64,000 nt of DNA, from the NCBI RefSeq assembly GCF_001042985.1, contig NZ_JYKY01000008.1, positions 62,001 to 126,000 on the forward strand, written 5' to 3'. The stretch is from Pseudomonas lundensis (GTDB lineage Bacteria; Pseudomonadota; Gammaproteobacteria; Pseudomonadales; Pseudomonadaceae). The stretch's first letter is position 1; every line of letters starts with the position of its first letter. Both the position numbers and the translations under genes were made by a program. This document shows positions 36,734-47,130 of the stretch, piece by piece. The notes under the pieces are model-generated. The model was not told the origin of the DNA and did not search any database. It saw only the letters and a list, made by a program, of their open reading frames with translations.

Positions 36734-39700
36734 TGTTTCTCTCCGTTCAAAGGCTTGGACATGCCTGGCACCTGACTGAGCAAGGCGCTCAGCCCGCGCA
36801 GTGGAACCTGTAGCCAGGCAGGCCGGTTGGCCGCTTCATAGATCACTTCATAGGCCGCCTTTTCCAGGCTGAAGAGGGTCAGTGCAGCCTGCGGGCCACC
36901 CTCCACCTTCCAGCCTGAAGCCAGATTAGCTGTTGCGTGGGAATACGCCTGCGTCAAGGCACCGCGCGCTTGCTCAAGGTAACGCTCGACCACGCGCTGG
37001 CGAGCCAGGTCGGCCTCGGGCGAATGGTCCGCCTGTTGCACCTGCGCCACCGCCATGGCGGCGGCGTAGTCGAACGAACGCAGCAGCCCGCTGAGGTCTT
37101 TGTACGGGCTGTGACGGCTGCGTCTTTCTTGCAAGGGCCGCGCCGGTTCACCTTCAAAGTCGATGAAATACGCATCGCCCTGCACCACCAGCACCTGCCC
37201 CAAGTGCAAGTCGCCATGCACGCGAATCAGGGGGCCGCCAAGGGTGTGATCGGCCAGGGAGGTGATGTAAGCGCCGATCTCGCGCTCATGTTTGAGCCAG
37301 TGCTTGACCTGCGCCTGATCCTCGGTGGGCAACTGCGACAGGTGAGCGTCGAGTTGCTGCAACGCCGCGTGGACCTGCCGACTGATGGCCGTGGCCCAAT
37401 GGCGTGCCTCTTTCGCGCCGGTGGTCTGCGGCGTGAAATCCGGGTTGTCGGTCGCGCTGGCCAGCACCTGATGCATTTCGCCCAGCCGGCGGCCCAGCAC
37501 GGCCGCAAAGTCGGCCAGCTCGCCGAGGGCGTTGTAGTGCTGATCGTGTTCGGACATGGCATCCGCCAGTTCGTCACGTATGGCGCGCTCCAGATTGTTT
37601 TGGGTCCAGGTCCACGCATCGCCCTGATTGCTCAGATAGCCTTGGGCGATCATTAGCAAGGTGCTTTCGCCGTCGGCGTCATGGCGCTCCACGGCACCGA
37701 GCAACGGAGAAATATTCGGGTAGCCCGCCGCCGTGAGGTAAGCGCCCATTTCCAGCTCCGGGTGCACGCCGGTGCTGAGCTGACGAATGAGTTTGAGCAC
37801 CAGGGTGCCGCCGACCACCACCGAGCTGTTGGACTGCTCGGCCGACAGGTAACGAATCTCGCTGTTTTCATCCAGACCCTGTTCAGCCCACTGCGCGGTC
37901 GGGGTGAACCGGATCTGACCTGCGTCGCTGTCCAGCACCGTACCGGCGTGTAGGTGGCTCAACACCGTGCGCACAAACGGTTCAAGGCTGAACGCATCGG
38001 TAATAAATCCGACCTGACGCACCCGTCGAGCGCGGCACAGGACCAATTGCTGAGCCAGGGCGCTGACGGGCTGATCTTCACCCACGACCCCGAGCGGCAG
38101 TTGATAGCGACGCGGCTGACCGCCCGCGGTCACCCGCACCTCGGTCAGCAACATCGGCGTGTCGGCCTGCCCCAGGCGTGTGCCGTACACCCACTCCACG
38201 TGCTCGATAGGCGCGCCTTTTTGCCCGTACCAGCGCTGCTTGGGCAGCCAGGCAGGCAGGGTGACGCGCTCCAGGGTGGTGCGGGTCGGCGCTTCGAGCA
38301 CTTCTTCAATGCGTTTTTTGATCACCAGCGTGACCAGCTCCGGCAGGCTTTGTACCGGCTCGGCGTGCCAGCCCGGCATCTGGCTTTCCGGCGCCAGCAG
38401 GAACCAGTAGAAGCCATATGGCGCCAGCGTCAGCATGAAGTGCAACTGGCCAATCGGCGGGAATGCATTGCCGCCGAGCATTTCCACCGGCACCCGGCCG
38501 CCGTACTCGCTGAGGTCCAGTTCAACCGCTTGGGCGCTGCGCGACACGTTGGCCACGCACAGGAGGGTTTCGTTCTTACCCTGGCTGTCGGTGTATTCGC
38601 GAATGTAGGCCAGCACCCTGCGGTTGCTCGGTGACAGCATTTTCAGGCTGCCGCGGCCGAAGGCTTGCTGTTGCTTGCGCACGGCCAGCAACCGGCGAGT
38701 CCAGTTGAGCAACGAGTGCGGGTCGCCGGACTGGGCCTCGACGTTGACGGATTGATAGCCGTACAACGGGTCCATGATCGGCGGCAGCACCAGGCTGGCC
38801 GGGTTGGCACGCGAAAACCCGCCATTGCGGTCAATCGACCACTGCATGGGGGTGCGCACGCCGTCACGGTCGCCCAGATAGATGTTGTCGCCCATGCCGA
38901 TTTCATCGCCGTAATACAAGGTGGGCGTGCCGGGCATGGACAGCAACAGGCTGTTGAGCAGCTCAATGCGCCGACGGTCGCGTTCCATCAAGGGTGCCAG
39001 GCGCCGCCTGATGCCCAGGTTGATCCGCGCACGACGGTCCGCAGCGTAGTAATTCCACAGGTAATCGCGTTCTTTGTCGGTGACCATTTCGAGCGTCAGC
39101 TCATCGTGGTTGCGCAAAAAGATCGCCCACTGGCAATTGGCGGGGATTTCCGGGGTCTGGCGCAGGATGTCGGTGATCGGAAAGCGATCTTCCTGCGCCA
39201 GCGCCATGTACATGCGCGGCATCAAGGGGAAATGGAACGCCATGTGGCATTCGTCGCCATTGATGCCGTCGGTGTCACCGAAGTACTGCTGGGTGTCCTC
39301 GGGCCATTGGTTGGCCTCGGCCAGCAGCATGCGGTCCGGGTAGTGCGCATCAATTTCGGCACGGATCTGTTTCAGAATCTGATGGGTTTCGGGCAGGTTT
39401 TCATTGTTGGTGCCGTCGCGCTCGATCAAGTACGGAATGGCATCCAGGCGCAGGCCATCGATGCCCATGTCCAGCCAATAACGCATCACCGCCAGCACTT
39501 CTTTCATAACCTGCGGGTTGTCGAAGTTGAGGTCGGGTTGGTGGGAGTAGAAACGGTGCCAATAGTATTGGCCCGCGACGGGGTCCCACGTCCAGTTTGA
39601 GCTTTCGGTGTCGAGAAAGATGATGCGCGTGCCGTCGTACTTTTCGTCGGTGTCGGACCACACGTAATAATCCCGGGCCTTGGAGCCGGGTTTGGCGTGC

Positions 39701-40077
39701 CGCGCCTTTTGAAACCAGGGGTGTTGGTCAGAGGTGTGGTTGATCACCAGTTCGGTAATGACCCGCAGGCCACGCTTGTGGGCTTCAGCGATGAAGCGCT
39801 TCACATCGGCCAGGGTGCCGTAATCCGGGTGGACGCCGCGATAATCAGCGATGTCGTAGCCATCGTCACGCCGTGGCGATGGGTAGAACGGCAGCAGCCA
39901 CAGGGTGTTGACCCCCAGCTCCGCGATGTAATCGAGTTTGCTGATCAGGCCCGGAAAATCGCCGATTCCATCATTGTTGGAGTCGAAAAACGATTTCACG
40001 TGCACTTGATAAATCACCGCGTCCTTGTACCAGAGCGGGTCGTTGATAAAACTTGCGGTTGCGACGTTCTTTGCCAT
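36730..40077 (-). CDS. treS: Trehalose synthase/maltokinase fusion
   Basis: This two-enzyme fusion has 1115 residues from ATG 40077 ([10 protein letters not shown]). The N-terminal ~550 residues form the GH13 TreS domain that interconverts trehalose and maltose: [52 protein letters not shown] and [12 protein letters not shown]. The C-terminal ~450 residues form a maltokinase with the aminoglycoside-kinase-like catalytic loop [11 protein letters not shown] and [11 protein letters not shown], which phosphorylates maltose to maltose-1-phosphate. The fusion channels trehalose to GlgE. The longer frame to 40185 has no family support. It lies 58 bases after glgE. Confidence 0.94.
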   Translation of the reverse strand: MAKNVATASFINDPLWYKDAVIYQVHVKSFFDSNNDGIGDFPGLISKLDYIAELGVNTLWLLPFYPSPRRDDGYDIADYRGVHPDYGTLADVKRFIAEAHKRGLRVITELVINHTSDQHPWFQKARHAKPGSKARDYYVWSDTDEKYDGTRIIFLDTESSNWTWDPVAGQYYWHRFYSHQPDLNFDNPQVMKEVLAVMRYWLDMGIDGLRLDAIPYLIERDGTNNENLPETHQILKQIRAEIDAHYPDRMLLAEANQWPEDTQQYFGDTDGINGDECHMAFHFPLMPRMYMALAQEDRFPITDILRQTPEIPANCQWAIFLRNHDELTLEMVTDKERDYLWNYYAADRRARINLGIRRRLAPLMERDRRRIELLNSLLLSMPGTPTLYYGDEIGMGDNIYLGDRDGVRTPMQWSIDRNGGFSRANPASLVLPPIMDPLYGYQSVNVEAQSGDPHSLLNWTRRLLAVRKQQQAFGRGSLKMLSPSNRRVLAYIREYTDSQGKNETLLCVANVSRSAQAVELDLSEYGGRVPVEMLGGNAFPPIGQLHFMLTLAPYGFYWFLLAPESQMPGWHAEPVQSLPELVTLVIKKRIEEVLEAPTRTTLERVTLPAWLPKQRWYGQKGAPIEHVEWVYGTRLGQADTPMLLTEVRVTAGGQPRRYQLPLGVVGEDQPVSALAQQLVLCRARRVRQVGFITDAFSLEPFVRTVLSHLHAGTVLDSDAGQIRFTPTAQWAEQGLDENSEIRYLSAEQSNSSVVVGGTLVLKLIRQLSTGVHPELEMGAYLTAAGYPNISPLLGAVERHDADGESTLLMIAQGYLSNQGDAWTWTQNNLERAIRDELADAMSEHDQHYNALGELADFAAVLGRRLGEMHQVLASATDNPDFTPQTTGAKEARHWATAISRQVHAALQQLDAHLSQLPTEDQAQVKHWLKHEREIGAYITSLADHTLGGPLIRVHGDLHLGQVLVVQGDAYFIDFEGEPARPLQERRSRHSPYKDLSGLLRSFDYAAAMAVAQVQQADHSPEADLARQRVVERYLEQARGALTQAYSHATANLASGWKVEGGPQAALTLFSLEKAAYEVIYEAANRPAWLQVPLRGLSALLSQVPGMSKPLNGEKQ

Positions 40078-40135
40078 GAGTAATACCTGCTGATTCGCAC
40101 GCGCGAGGCCGCCCGGGCAGCGGCTCAAGGCTCGG

Positions 40136-42130
40136 TTAAAGAGGTTTGATGCGCCAGATGCCGAAGGGCTGGACCGCTGGATCAAGCCGCGTCCATTGGG
40201 TTTTGCCGTACCAGGTCCAGCGATGGCCGCTCATCAAGTCTTCGCCACAGGTGGCGGCATCGTCGGGCAAGCCCATTTCCCACAAAGGCAATTCAAAATG
40301 AGCCTCTTGCACGTGATGCGGGTCCAGATTGATGGCCACCAGCACACAGTTGCTGCCATCGGCGCTGCGCTTGCCGAAATACAGAATGTTGTCGTTCCAG
40401 GCGTTGTAGAACGTCACGCCCAGATGCGTGTGCAAGGCCGGGTTTTGTCGGCGGATGCGGTTGAGCTGGGCAATCTCGGCCACGATGTTGTCGGGCGCGG
40501 TGAAGTCACGGGGGCGGATCTGGTACTTCTCGGAATCCAGGTATTCCTCCCGTCCCGGCAAGGCGGCGGACTCGCACAGCTCAAACCCCGAATACATGCC
40601 CCATAACCCCGAGCCCATGGCGGCCAGCGCGGCGCGGATCAAGAACCCCGCACGCCCCGACTCCTGTAGAAAGCGCGGGTTGATGTCCGGGGTGTTGACG
40701 AAGAAGTTGGGCCGAAAGCACTCGCGCAACGGGCTTTGGTTGAGCTCGGTGAAGTACTGGGTCAGCTCGGCCTTGGTGTTGCGCCAGGTGAAATAGGTGT
40801 AGCTCTGGGAGTAACCCACTTTGCCCAGTCGCGCCATCATCGCCGGGGTGGTGAAGGCTTCGGCCAGAAAAATCACCTCGGGGTGCGCGCTACGCACGTC
40901 GGCAATCAGCCATTGCCAGAACGGCAGCGGTTTGGTGTGAGGGTTGTCCACGCGGAACAGCTTGACCCCTTCTTGCACCCAGCCCAGCACAATGTCGCGC
41001 AGGGCCAGCCACAGCGAAGGAATCGCATCCGGCGCATAGAAATCGACGTTGACGATGTCCTGGTATTTTTTCGGCGGGTTTTCCGCATAGCGGATCGTGC
41101 CGTCCGGGCGCCAGTTGAACCAGCCGGGATGCTGGGTCAGCCAGGGGTGGTCTTGGGAGCACTGGATGGCGAAATCCAGCGCGATCTCCAGCCCGTGGGA
41201 AGCGGCGGCCTGCACCAGACGGCGAAAATCGTCGCGGGTGCCCAACTGCGGGTGAATCGCCTCGTGCCCGCCTTCTTCGCTGCCGATGGCATACGGACTG
41301 CCGGGATCGTCCGGCCCGGCTTGCAGGGTGTTATTGGGCCCCTTGCGATGACGGCGGCCGATGGGGTGAATCGGCGGAAAATACAGCACGTCAAAGCCCA
41401 TGTCGTGAATCATCGGCAGCCGCTCGATCACGTCATTAAAGGTGCCGTGCCGGGCGGGATCGTGGGTCATCGAACGCGGGAACAGTTCGTACCAGCTGGC
41501 GAACTCGGCGAGCGGGCGTTCCACCTCGACCGGGTAGCGAGGACTGAGGCTGACGTAGGCGTGATATTGCGCCTGCGCCATGAGGTGAGCGCTGCTTTCA
41601 TGGAGAAACAGCGCCACCTGTTCGGTTTCGAGCAAACCGGTCAGTTGAATCAACAGCGTCTGCAACTGCGCCTGAAGCTCACCCTGGGTGCGCTCAATGG
41701 CGTGTTGCACCAGCACGCGGCCTTCTTGCAGCTCAAGGCTCACCGGCACCCCGGCCTGGTGTTTTTTCTCCAGCTCGTGGCAAAAGCTGGCAAAGCGATC
41801 GATCCAGGCTTCGATGCAGAACTCATAGCGTCCCTGCAACGGCACCTCGAACTGCCCCGCCCAGCCATCATTGCCCACGAACGTCATGGCCGCGGTGGAC
41901 CATTCTTGCTGCTCGGCACGGCGCCAATGCAGCATCACGGCCAGTTGATCGTGGCCATCGGTGAAGACCTTGCTGGTGACGTCCACCGTCCGCCCTTGGG
42001 TTGCCTTGACGGCAAACTGGCCGTTTTCCAGCACCGGGGAGGTGCTTTCGATGGCAATACGCGGCAGCAGCAGCGCATGGGACAGAGGCAATACAGCGGT
42101 TGAATCTGAATCCTGGAAATCAGCAGTCAT
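40136..42130 (-). CDS. glgE: Alpha-1,4-glucan:maltose-1-phosphate maltosyltransferase
   Basis: GlgE (GH13_3) adds maltosyl units from maltose-1-phosphate to alpha-1,4-glucan. The protein is 664 residues with GAGGAG about 10 bases before ATG 42130. The N-terminal domain N/S ([35 protein letters not shown]) occupies about 1-200 and contributes to the dimer and active site. The barrel carries [17 protein letters not shown] (nucleophile) and [12 protein letters not shown] (acid/base). It leads the minus-strand operon glgE-treS-glgB. A stand-alone relative of its N-terminal domain lies at 42846-43463. Confidence 0.95.
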   Translation of the reverse strand: MTADFQDSDSTAVLPLSHALLLPRIAIESTSPVLENGQFAVKATQGRTVDVTSKVFTDGHDQLAVMLHWRRAEQQEWSTAAMTFVGNDGWAGQFEVPLQGRYEFCIEAWIDRFASFCHELEKKHQAGVPVSLELQEGRVLVQHAIERTQGELQAQLQTLLIQLTGLLETEQVALFLHESSAHLMAQAQYHAYVSLSPRYPVEVERPLAEFASWYELFPRSMTHDPARHGTFNDVIERLPMIHDMGFDVLYFPPIHPIGRRHRKGPNNTLQAGPDDPGSPYAIGSEEGGHEAIHPQLGTRDDFRRLVQAAASHGLEIALDFAIQCSQDHPWLTQHPGWFNWRPDGTIRYAENPPKKYQDIVNVDFYAPDAIPSLWLALRDIVLGWVQEGVKLFRVDNPHTKPLPFWQWLIADVRSAHPEVIFLAEAFTTPAMMARLGKVGYSQSYTYFTWRNTKAELTQYFTELNQSPLRECFRPNFFVNTPDINPRFLQESGRAGFLIRAALAAMGSGLWGMYSGFELCESAALPGREEYLDSEKYQIRPRDFTAPDNIVAEIAQLNRIRRQNPALHTHLGVTFYNAWNDNILYFGKRSADGSNCVLVAINLDPHHVQEAHFELPLWEMGLPDDAATCGEDLMSGHRWTWYGKTQWTRLDPAVQPFGIWRIKPL

Positions 42131-42355
42131 CGAGCATCACTCCTCACGCCCATGGACGCTAACGTGTGTCGTTTCAAAGCATTTTCCGGCATTGACACCG
42201 GACACCTAGCTTGGGAGGCAGCATCCGGATTAAAAGTTCAGACTGTTTTACAAGGCTCCGTTGGTCGTGTGGCGGGAGTGTTTTGCGCAGGTCACCGGTC
42301 AACCCCTTGACGACCTGACGTTTATCCGCCGTTGAAAAAGCCACGAGGCCTACTG

Positions 42356-42526
42356 ATGAGTATTCCGATTCCTGCGCACACGCCGGACCCGAACATTGAC
42401 GATCCGGTGATCCCGCCCTCTGACCCGCCACCGGTTCCTGAACAGGACCCACCGCTGGCCGATCCAAAGCCGGTGGGCGACCCACCCAGCCAGACACCAC
42501 CCATCAAGGGCAACCCCGCGGCTTAA
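42356..42526 (+). CDS. Very small proline-rich protein
   Basis: The protein has 56 residues, 20 of them proline (36%), with repeated D-P and P-P pairs, acidic overall and no signal peptide. ATG 42356 has GAGG 7 bases upstream, better than a TTG at 42332. It is divergent from glgE and 25 bases before the DUF3203 gene. Such sequences are usually extended and disordered. Similar tiny Pro-rich ORFs may accompany stress-induced genes, but I cannot name a family. The good ribosome site and placement are the main support. Confidence 0.55.
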   Translation: MSIPIPAHTPDPNIDDPVIPPSDPPPVPEQDPPLADPKPVGDPPSQTPPIKGNPAA

Positions 42527-42551
42527 GGGGTTCAGATTAAGGAGAGTCACC

Positions 42552-42791
42552 ATGAGCTTTGTCATCGATCAAAATCGCGGCATCTGCGTCTTTTCACGCA
42601 GTGAAGGCGAGTTACAGGTGCAGTTACCCAAGATCATCGTCATGAACAACAACCCTTCGGGCCTATCAGAAGCACGGGTGGGCCACGCACGCATCGCCAT
42701 TACCGAGGAAGAGGCAGAAACCTTGGTCGGCGCAGGCGCGGTGGATCAACGGACCATGCGACACGCCACCAGCAAAGGTTCACCGATCTGA
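42552..42791 (+). CDS. DUF3203 family small protein
   Basis: The protein has 79 residues, preceded by AAGGAGA. The C-terminal ITEEEAETLVGAGAVDQR matches the DUF3203 pattern (ITExEADxLxxAGAxDxR) known mainly from pseudomonads. The N-terminal half would form small beta strands (FVIDQNRGICVFSR). It probably shares a transcript with the proline-rich gene 25 bases upstream. Function unknown. Confidence 0.65.
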   Translation: MSFVIDQNRGICVFSRSEGELQVQLPKIIVMNNNPSGLSEARVGHARIAITEEEAETLVGAGAVDQRTMRHATSKGSPI

Positions 42792-42845
42792 ACCCTACCT
42801 TGGCCTGCACGGTGAGCACCGTGACCCCGGTGCTCACCGCAGCTG

Positions 42846-43463
42846 TCAACGCACCACGTACAGCGGGTATTCAGGGCTGAGGGTCAAGCAGGTACGCGGC
42901 TGGGCATCACGCATCAAGCCTTTGGTGCGTTCATTCATCAAACAGGCCACTTGCTCAGGCGGCGACAAACGCCTCACGTGGTAGTGCAGCGCCTTTAACG
43001 GGTGTTGTCGCTCCTCATCACACCGTCCGAGCGCCTGCACGATATGCGCTAGCCCGGTATCGATCAGTGATTGCAGCGGCTCGCCTGTCTGCAGCGCTTT
43101 TTCCAGCGCCAGGCAATAACCGCCATAGCTGTCGATCCACGCGTCGATGCAAAACACATGGGGCCCCGGTTGATCGATCAGGATCTGGCCGTACCACACG
43201 CGATTGCCCAAGGTATGCAGGTGCAGGCTGTCGCCGTCACTGCTGTCGACATGCCGCCAGCGCACAATCACTGCCAGTGGTCCGGACGTGAGGCAATACG
43301 CATGACTGGTGACTTTTAATAACTGGCCGACCACGGCCTTGGCTGGTTGCTGGCCGAAATCAACAACCGGCTGGGTGTTTTCGATCACGATCTGCGGCAG
43401 CTCCAGGCCGCTTCTTATTCCATCTGCCTCTGAACCTGGTTCGAACCTCGCCCCGGCTGACAT
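42846..43463 (-). CDS. Stand-alone GlgE N-terminal domain (DUF3416-like) protein
   Basis: The protein has 205 residues and a GAGGAG ribosome site 7 bases before ATG 43463. Read against the GlgE protein of the same window, it aligns along the whole N-terminal domain: LPQIVIENTQPVVDFGQ with [28 protein letters not shown] with [29 protein letters not shown] with [18 protein letters not shown], and LSPEYPLYV with LSPRYPVEV. It stops exactly where the GH13 barrel of GlgE would begin, so no catalytic residues are present. The intact frame and ribosome site argue against a decayed gene. It might bind GlgE or glucan, but this is unproved. Confidence 0.8.
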   Translation of the reverse strand: MSAGARFEPGSEADGIRSGLELPQIVIENTQPVVDFGQQPAKAVVGQLLKVTSHAYCLTSGPLAVIVRWRHVDSSDGDSLHLHTLGNRVWYGQILIDQPGPHVFCIDAWIDSYGGYCLALEKALQTGEPLQSLIDTGLAHIVQALGRCDEERQHPLKALHYHVRRLSPPEQVACLMNERTKGLMRDAQPRTCLTLSPEYPLYVVR

Positions 43464-43546
43464 TCATTTACTCCTCAACACACACATAAGTGCTGGCTCA
43501 CCCTACTCAATTCTGGAGCTCTGCTGTCAGGTGAGTCGCATTTTCC

Positions 43547-43560
43547 TTGATCTCGATCAG
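43547..43560 (+). promoter_or_regulatory. ANR/FNR-type box upstream of ccoG
   Basis: TTGAT-CTCG-ATCAG matches the ANR consensus TTGAT-N4-ATCAA at 9 of 10 fixed bases. A TACAAG (43583-43588) lies 32 bases on, the right place for the -10 of a class II ANR promoter reading towards ccoG, with a 5' leader near 155 bases. No comparable -10 was seen towards the GlgE-domain gene, though the box is only 84 bases from its start. Confidence 0.6.
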
Positions 43561-43751
43561 CATCATCCAAGACGCATTCGGTTACAAGCTGACACGCCAT
43601 AAATACTGCTCTTCAGCGGGGTGCAGCCGGTTGTCGCAGGCACCTCGAAAAAACCATCTGATCCGCTTTTAAAACAGATAGCTGAGCCTGTTATGCAATC
43701 AGTTCCCCCGGCATAGTGCTCCGGCCTGATGGAGGCTGATGAGCGAAGACC

Positions 43752-45173
43752 ATGAGCGAACACATTCCCGTCCAGATTCTTGAATCATTTGAGGCTTCTC
43801 GACCTCGAGCCGCAAAACCCAAAAGCCCGTCCAGCGATAACGCGATTCATACCCGTAGTTTTTCTGGCCTGTTCCGTACCCTTCGATTAATCGGCGCCGG
43901 GTTTCTGTTTCTGCTGTTCTTCGGCACTGTCTGGCTCAGTTGGGACGGCCGCCAGGCCGTCTTGTGGGACCTGTCCGAAAGCAAGTTCCACATCTTTGGC
44001 GCCACCTTCTGGCCTCAGGACTTCATCCTGTTGTCAGGGCTATTGATCATCGCCGCGTTCGGTTTGTTCACTATTACGGTGTTTGCAGGACGCGTGTGGT
44101 GTGGCTACACCTGCCCGCAAAGCACCTGGACCTGGTTATTCATGTGGTGCGAAAAGGTCACCGAAGGCGACCGTAACCAGCGCATCAAGCTCAAGGCGGC
44201 GCCCTGGGGCATCAAAAAAGTCGTGCGCCGTACCGCCAAACATTCGCTGTGGCTGGCGATCAGCGTGATGACGGCATTGACGTTTGTCGGCTATTTCACA
44301 CCCATTCGGCCGCTGGCCACAGAACTGCTGACCCTGGAAATGGCCGGCGTCAGTCTGTTCTGGGTGCTGTTCTTCACCGGCGCCACCTACATCAACGCCG
44401 GCTGGCTGCGTGAAGCCGTGTGCATGCACATGTGCCCGTATGCGCGGTTCCAGAGCGTGATGTTCGACAAGGACACGCTGGCCATTTCTTATGACGTGGC
44501 GCGTGGCGAATCCCGTGGACCGCGCAAACGCGGGTCCGACCCCAAACAGGCCGGGCTGGGCGATTGCATCGATTGCCACATGTGTGTGCAGGTGTGTCCG
44601 ACCGGTATCGACATCCGCGACGGCTTGCAGATGGAATGCATCGGCTGTGCGGCCTGTATCGATGCCTGTGATTCAGTGATGGACAAAATGGGCTATGCCC
44701 GCGGGCTGGTGCGCTACACCTCCGAACACGAATTGCAGGGTGGCAAGACCCACCTGCTGCGCCCGCGCCTGATTGGCTATGCGGTGGTGCTGGTGGTCAT
44801 GATCGGTGCTCTGGTGGTGGCGTTGAACCAGCGCAGCATGGTGTCACTGGATGTGATCAAAGACCGCGGCTTGTTCCGTGAGAACAGCCAAGGCCAGATC
44901 GAAAACATCTACAGCCTGAAAATCATCAACAAAACCCAGGACACCCAGCACTATCGCGTGTCGCTCAAGGACGGCGAGGGTTACCAGTTGCAAGGTAAAA
45001 CCGAGTTGACCCTGGCACCCGGCGAAATCACCGACCTGCCGGTCTCGGTTGCCCTGCTGGCCGATCGCCCGACCAGCAGCTCGCAGACCATCACGTTTGT
45101 GGTCACGGACACCGATCAGCCCAGCGTGCGCGGTGTGGCTGACAGCCGTTTCGTGGCGCCGCTCAACCGCTGA
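43752..45173 (+). CDS. ccoG: cbb3 oxidase assembly protein CcoG
   Basis: CcoG is a membrane ferredoxin-like protein that helps mature cbb3-type oxidase, reducing Cu(II) for CuB insertion. The 473-residue protein has about five membrane helices with paired cysteines next to them (CGYTCPQ, CMHMCPYAR). Two [4Fe-4S] clusters are bound by CIDCHMCVQVCPTG and CIGCAACIDACDS. A periplasmic C-terminal Ig-like domain of about 110 residues completes the protein. No ccoNOP or ccoHIS genes are adjacent; the only oxidase gene here is the orphan ccoN 30 kb away. Its ANR-type box fits low-oxygen expression. Confidence 0.92.
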   Translation: MSEHIPVQILESFEASRPRAAKPKSPSSDNAIHTRSFSGLFRTLRLIGAGFLFLLFFGTVWLSWDGRQAVLWDLSESKFHIFGATFWPQDFILLSGLLIIAAFGLFTITVFAGRVWCGYTCPQSTWTWLFMWCEKVTEGDRNQRIKLKAAPWGIKKVVRRTAKHSLWLAISVMTALTFVGYFTPIRPLATELLTLEMAGVSLFWVLFFTGATYINAGWLREAVCMHMCPYARFQSVMFDKDTLAISYDVARGESRGPRKRGSDPKQAGLGDCIDCHMCVQVCPTGIDIRDGLQMECIGCAACIDACDSVMDKMGYARGLVRYTSEHELQGGKTHLLRPRLIGYAVVLVVMIGALVVALNQRSMVSLDVIKDRGLFRENSQGQIENIYSLKIINKTQDTQHYRVSLKDGEGYQLQGKTELTLAPGEITDLPVSVALLADRPTSSSQTITFVVTDTDQPSVRGVADSRFVAPLNR

Positions 45174-45285
45174 GGCGTACCCGCCGAGCACACACCGGCC
45201 CGGTTGCCGCTGCGATGCGCGGCGGCGACAGGTAGAGTGTCGGTGCTGAAACTTTTTGAATAACGCCGGACCGAGCCTTGCCCAC

Positions 45286-46695
45286 ATGAAACGTTACGAA
45301 AAATTTGCCGACGACATTGCCGAACTGATCCGCTCCGGGGTGCTCGGCCCCGGCCAACGGGTGCCTTCCGTGCGCTATGCCAGCCAGACTTACGGCGTCA
45401 GCCCGTCCACGGTGTTTCAGGCCTATTACCTGCTGGAGCGCCGCGGTTTGATCCGGGCCAAGCCGCGCTCCGGGTATTTCGTCAACGCCCATACACCCAG
45501 CCCGTTTTGTGAACCGGCGTTCAGCAACCACGTCACCGAATCCACGGAAGTGGACGTCAGCGGGTTGGTGTTTTCAGTGCTGGATTCGATCAAGGACCCG
45601 CACACCGTGCCCTTTGGCTCGGCCTTCCCGAGCCCGACATTATTTCCGTTGCAGCGCCTGGCCCGTTCCATGGCCACCGCCAGCCGCGAAATGGACCCGC
45701 GCATGGTGGTCACCGACATGTCCCCCGGCAACCCGCAACTCCGGCGCCAGATTGCCCTGCGTTACATGGTGGGCGGGCTGATGCTGCCGATGGAGGAGTT
45801 GCTGATCACCAACGGGGCACTGGAAGCCTTGAACCTGTGCCTGCAAGCGGTGACCGAACCCGGTGATCTGGTGGCCATTGAAGCGCCAGCGTTTTACGCC
45901 TGCCTGCAAGTGCTGGAGCGACTCAAGCTCAAGGCCGTGGAAATCCCCGTGCACCCGCGCGACGGCATTGACCTTGGGGTGCTGGCACACACCCTGGAGC
46001 GTCACCCGATCAAGGCGGTGTGGTGCATGACCACCTTCCAGAACCCGATTGGCGCGAGCATGCCCGATGCCAAGAAACAGGCACTGGTCGACCTGTTACG
46101 CACCCATCAGGTGCCGTTGATCGAAGATGACGTGTACGCCGAACTGTATTACGGCCAACACGCCCCTAAACCGGCCAAAGCCTTCGATACCGAAGGCCTG
46201 GTGATGCATTGCGGCTCGTTTGCCAAAAGCCTGGCGCCGGGCTACCGGATCGGCTGGGTGGCGGCGGGTCGCTACGCGCAAAAAGTCGAACGCCTGAAAC
46301 TGATGACCTCGCTGTGCGCGTCAATGCCCGCGCAGGCGGCCATCGCTGACTACCTGCAACACGGCGGTTACGACCGTCACCTGCGTAAATTGCGGTACGC
46401 GCTGGAAGAACAGCAAAGCGCCATGCTGGCCGCGATCGGCCGTTACTTCCCGGCGCAAACCCGTGTCAGCCAGCCCACGGGGGGGTACTTCCTGTGGCTG
46501 GAGCTGCCCGAACAGATGGACTCGCTCAAGCTGTTTCAGATGGCGCTGGCCCAAGGCATCAGCATCGCGCCGGGGCCGATCTTCTCGGCAACCCAGCGGT
46601 TTCGCAATTGCATCCGCCTCAACTACGGCAGCCCGTGGGATGAAGCCTGTGAAAAAGCCATGGAAACCCTCGGCAAAATCGTGCGCTCGTTTTAG
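45286..46695 (+). CDS. MocR-type GntR/aminotransferase regulator
   Basis: The protein has 469 residues from ATG 45286; a TTG at 45256 would add ten residues without support. The first ~70 residues are a GntR winged helix (VPSVRYASQTYGVSPSTVFQAY), and the rest is a fold-type I aminotransferase domain with the PLP lysine in CGSFAKSLAPGYRIGW and NPIGASMPDAKK. MocR proteins sense PLP or amino compounds. P. aeruginosa PA4132, next to ccoG-like PA4131 and ccoN4, is of this type, supporting a shared low-oxygen or respiratory role. It follows ccoG by 112 bases on the same strand. Confidence 0.88.
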   Translation: MKRYEKFADDIAELIRSGVLGPGQRVPSVRYASQTYGVSPSTVFQAYYLLERRGLIRAKPRSGYFVNAHTPSPFCEPAFSNHVTESTEVDVSGLVFSVLDSIKDPHTVPFGSAFPSPTLFPLQRLARSMATASREMDPRMVVTDMSPGNPQLRRQIALRYMVGGLMLPMEELLITNGALEALNLCLQAVTEPGDLVAIEAPAFYACLQVLERLKLKAVEIPVHPRDGIDLGVLAHTLERHPIKAVWCMTTFQNPIGASMPDAKKQALVDLLRTHQVPLIEDDVYAELYYGQHAPKPAKAFDTEGLVMHCGSFAKSLAPGYRIGWVAAGRYAQKVERLKLMTSLCASMPAQAAIADYLQHGGYDRHLRKLRYALEEQQSAMLAAIGRYFPAQTRVSQPTGGYFLWLELPEQMDSLKLFQMALAQGISIAPGPIFSATQRFRNCIRLNYGSPWDEACEKAMETLGKIVRSF

Positions 46696-46719
46696 CGCGC
46701 CCGGCACCGGGGCCTCACG

Positions 46720-47130
46720 CTAACCGGGCAGACAGGTGAAGTCCGCCGTGTGGGCCACTTCCTTGCCCTGCCCGTCGACCAGCCGGGCACTGATCTGCGC
46801 GCCCAGGCTCGATTCGATGAGTTGGTAATGGCCGCCGGGCTTGAAGCCCTGGTAGCTGACGTTACCCTGGCAATCGACCTGATTTTGATCACCGCTGGCC
46901 CCTTCGAACAACGTGACGTCCAGTCGGTGGGCGCCCGGTGTCACCTCAAAAAAACGCCCGTCACGGGTGTTTTTGCCATCCACACGCTCGGCCATCAGGT
47001 CGCCAGTGCCCTCTTCCTTGAGGCCAATCCAGGCCTCGCTCGGGTCCTGCGCGGGCATGGGACCGGCGCAGGCCGACAGTAACAGTGCAAGGCTCAGGCC
47101 CGGAATCAACAGCAAGGGTTTGACAATCAT
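46720..47130 (-). CDS. Hypothetical lipoprotein
   Basis: The protein has 136 residues from ATG 47130, the start that places a lipoprotein signal (LLLIPGLSLALLLSAC) at the N terminus; upstream codons in the same frame look non-coding. The mature part is rich in beta-strand pattern (FFEVTPGAHRLDVTLFEGAS), with two cysteines (VDCQGNV, ADFTCLPG) that could form a disulfide. The PGxHxL stretch recalls PEGA-like or Ig-like small domains. It is convergent with the MocR gene. I do not recognise a named family. Confidence 0.7.
   Translation of the reverse strand: MIVKPLLLIPGLSLALLLSACAGPMPAQDPSEAWIGLKEEGTGDLMAERVDGKNTRDGRFFEVTPGAHRLDVTLFEGASGDQNQVDCQGNVSYQGFKPGGHYQLIESSLGAQISARLVDGQGKEVAHTADFTCLPG

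Noticed and set aside
42131..42355. AlgU promoter for glgE from GAACTT on the minus strand at 42234-42239
   Set aside because: No TCTGA-like -10 is present at 16-17 bases on that strand.
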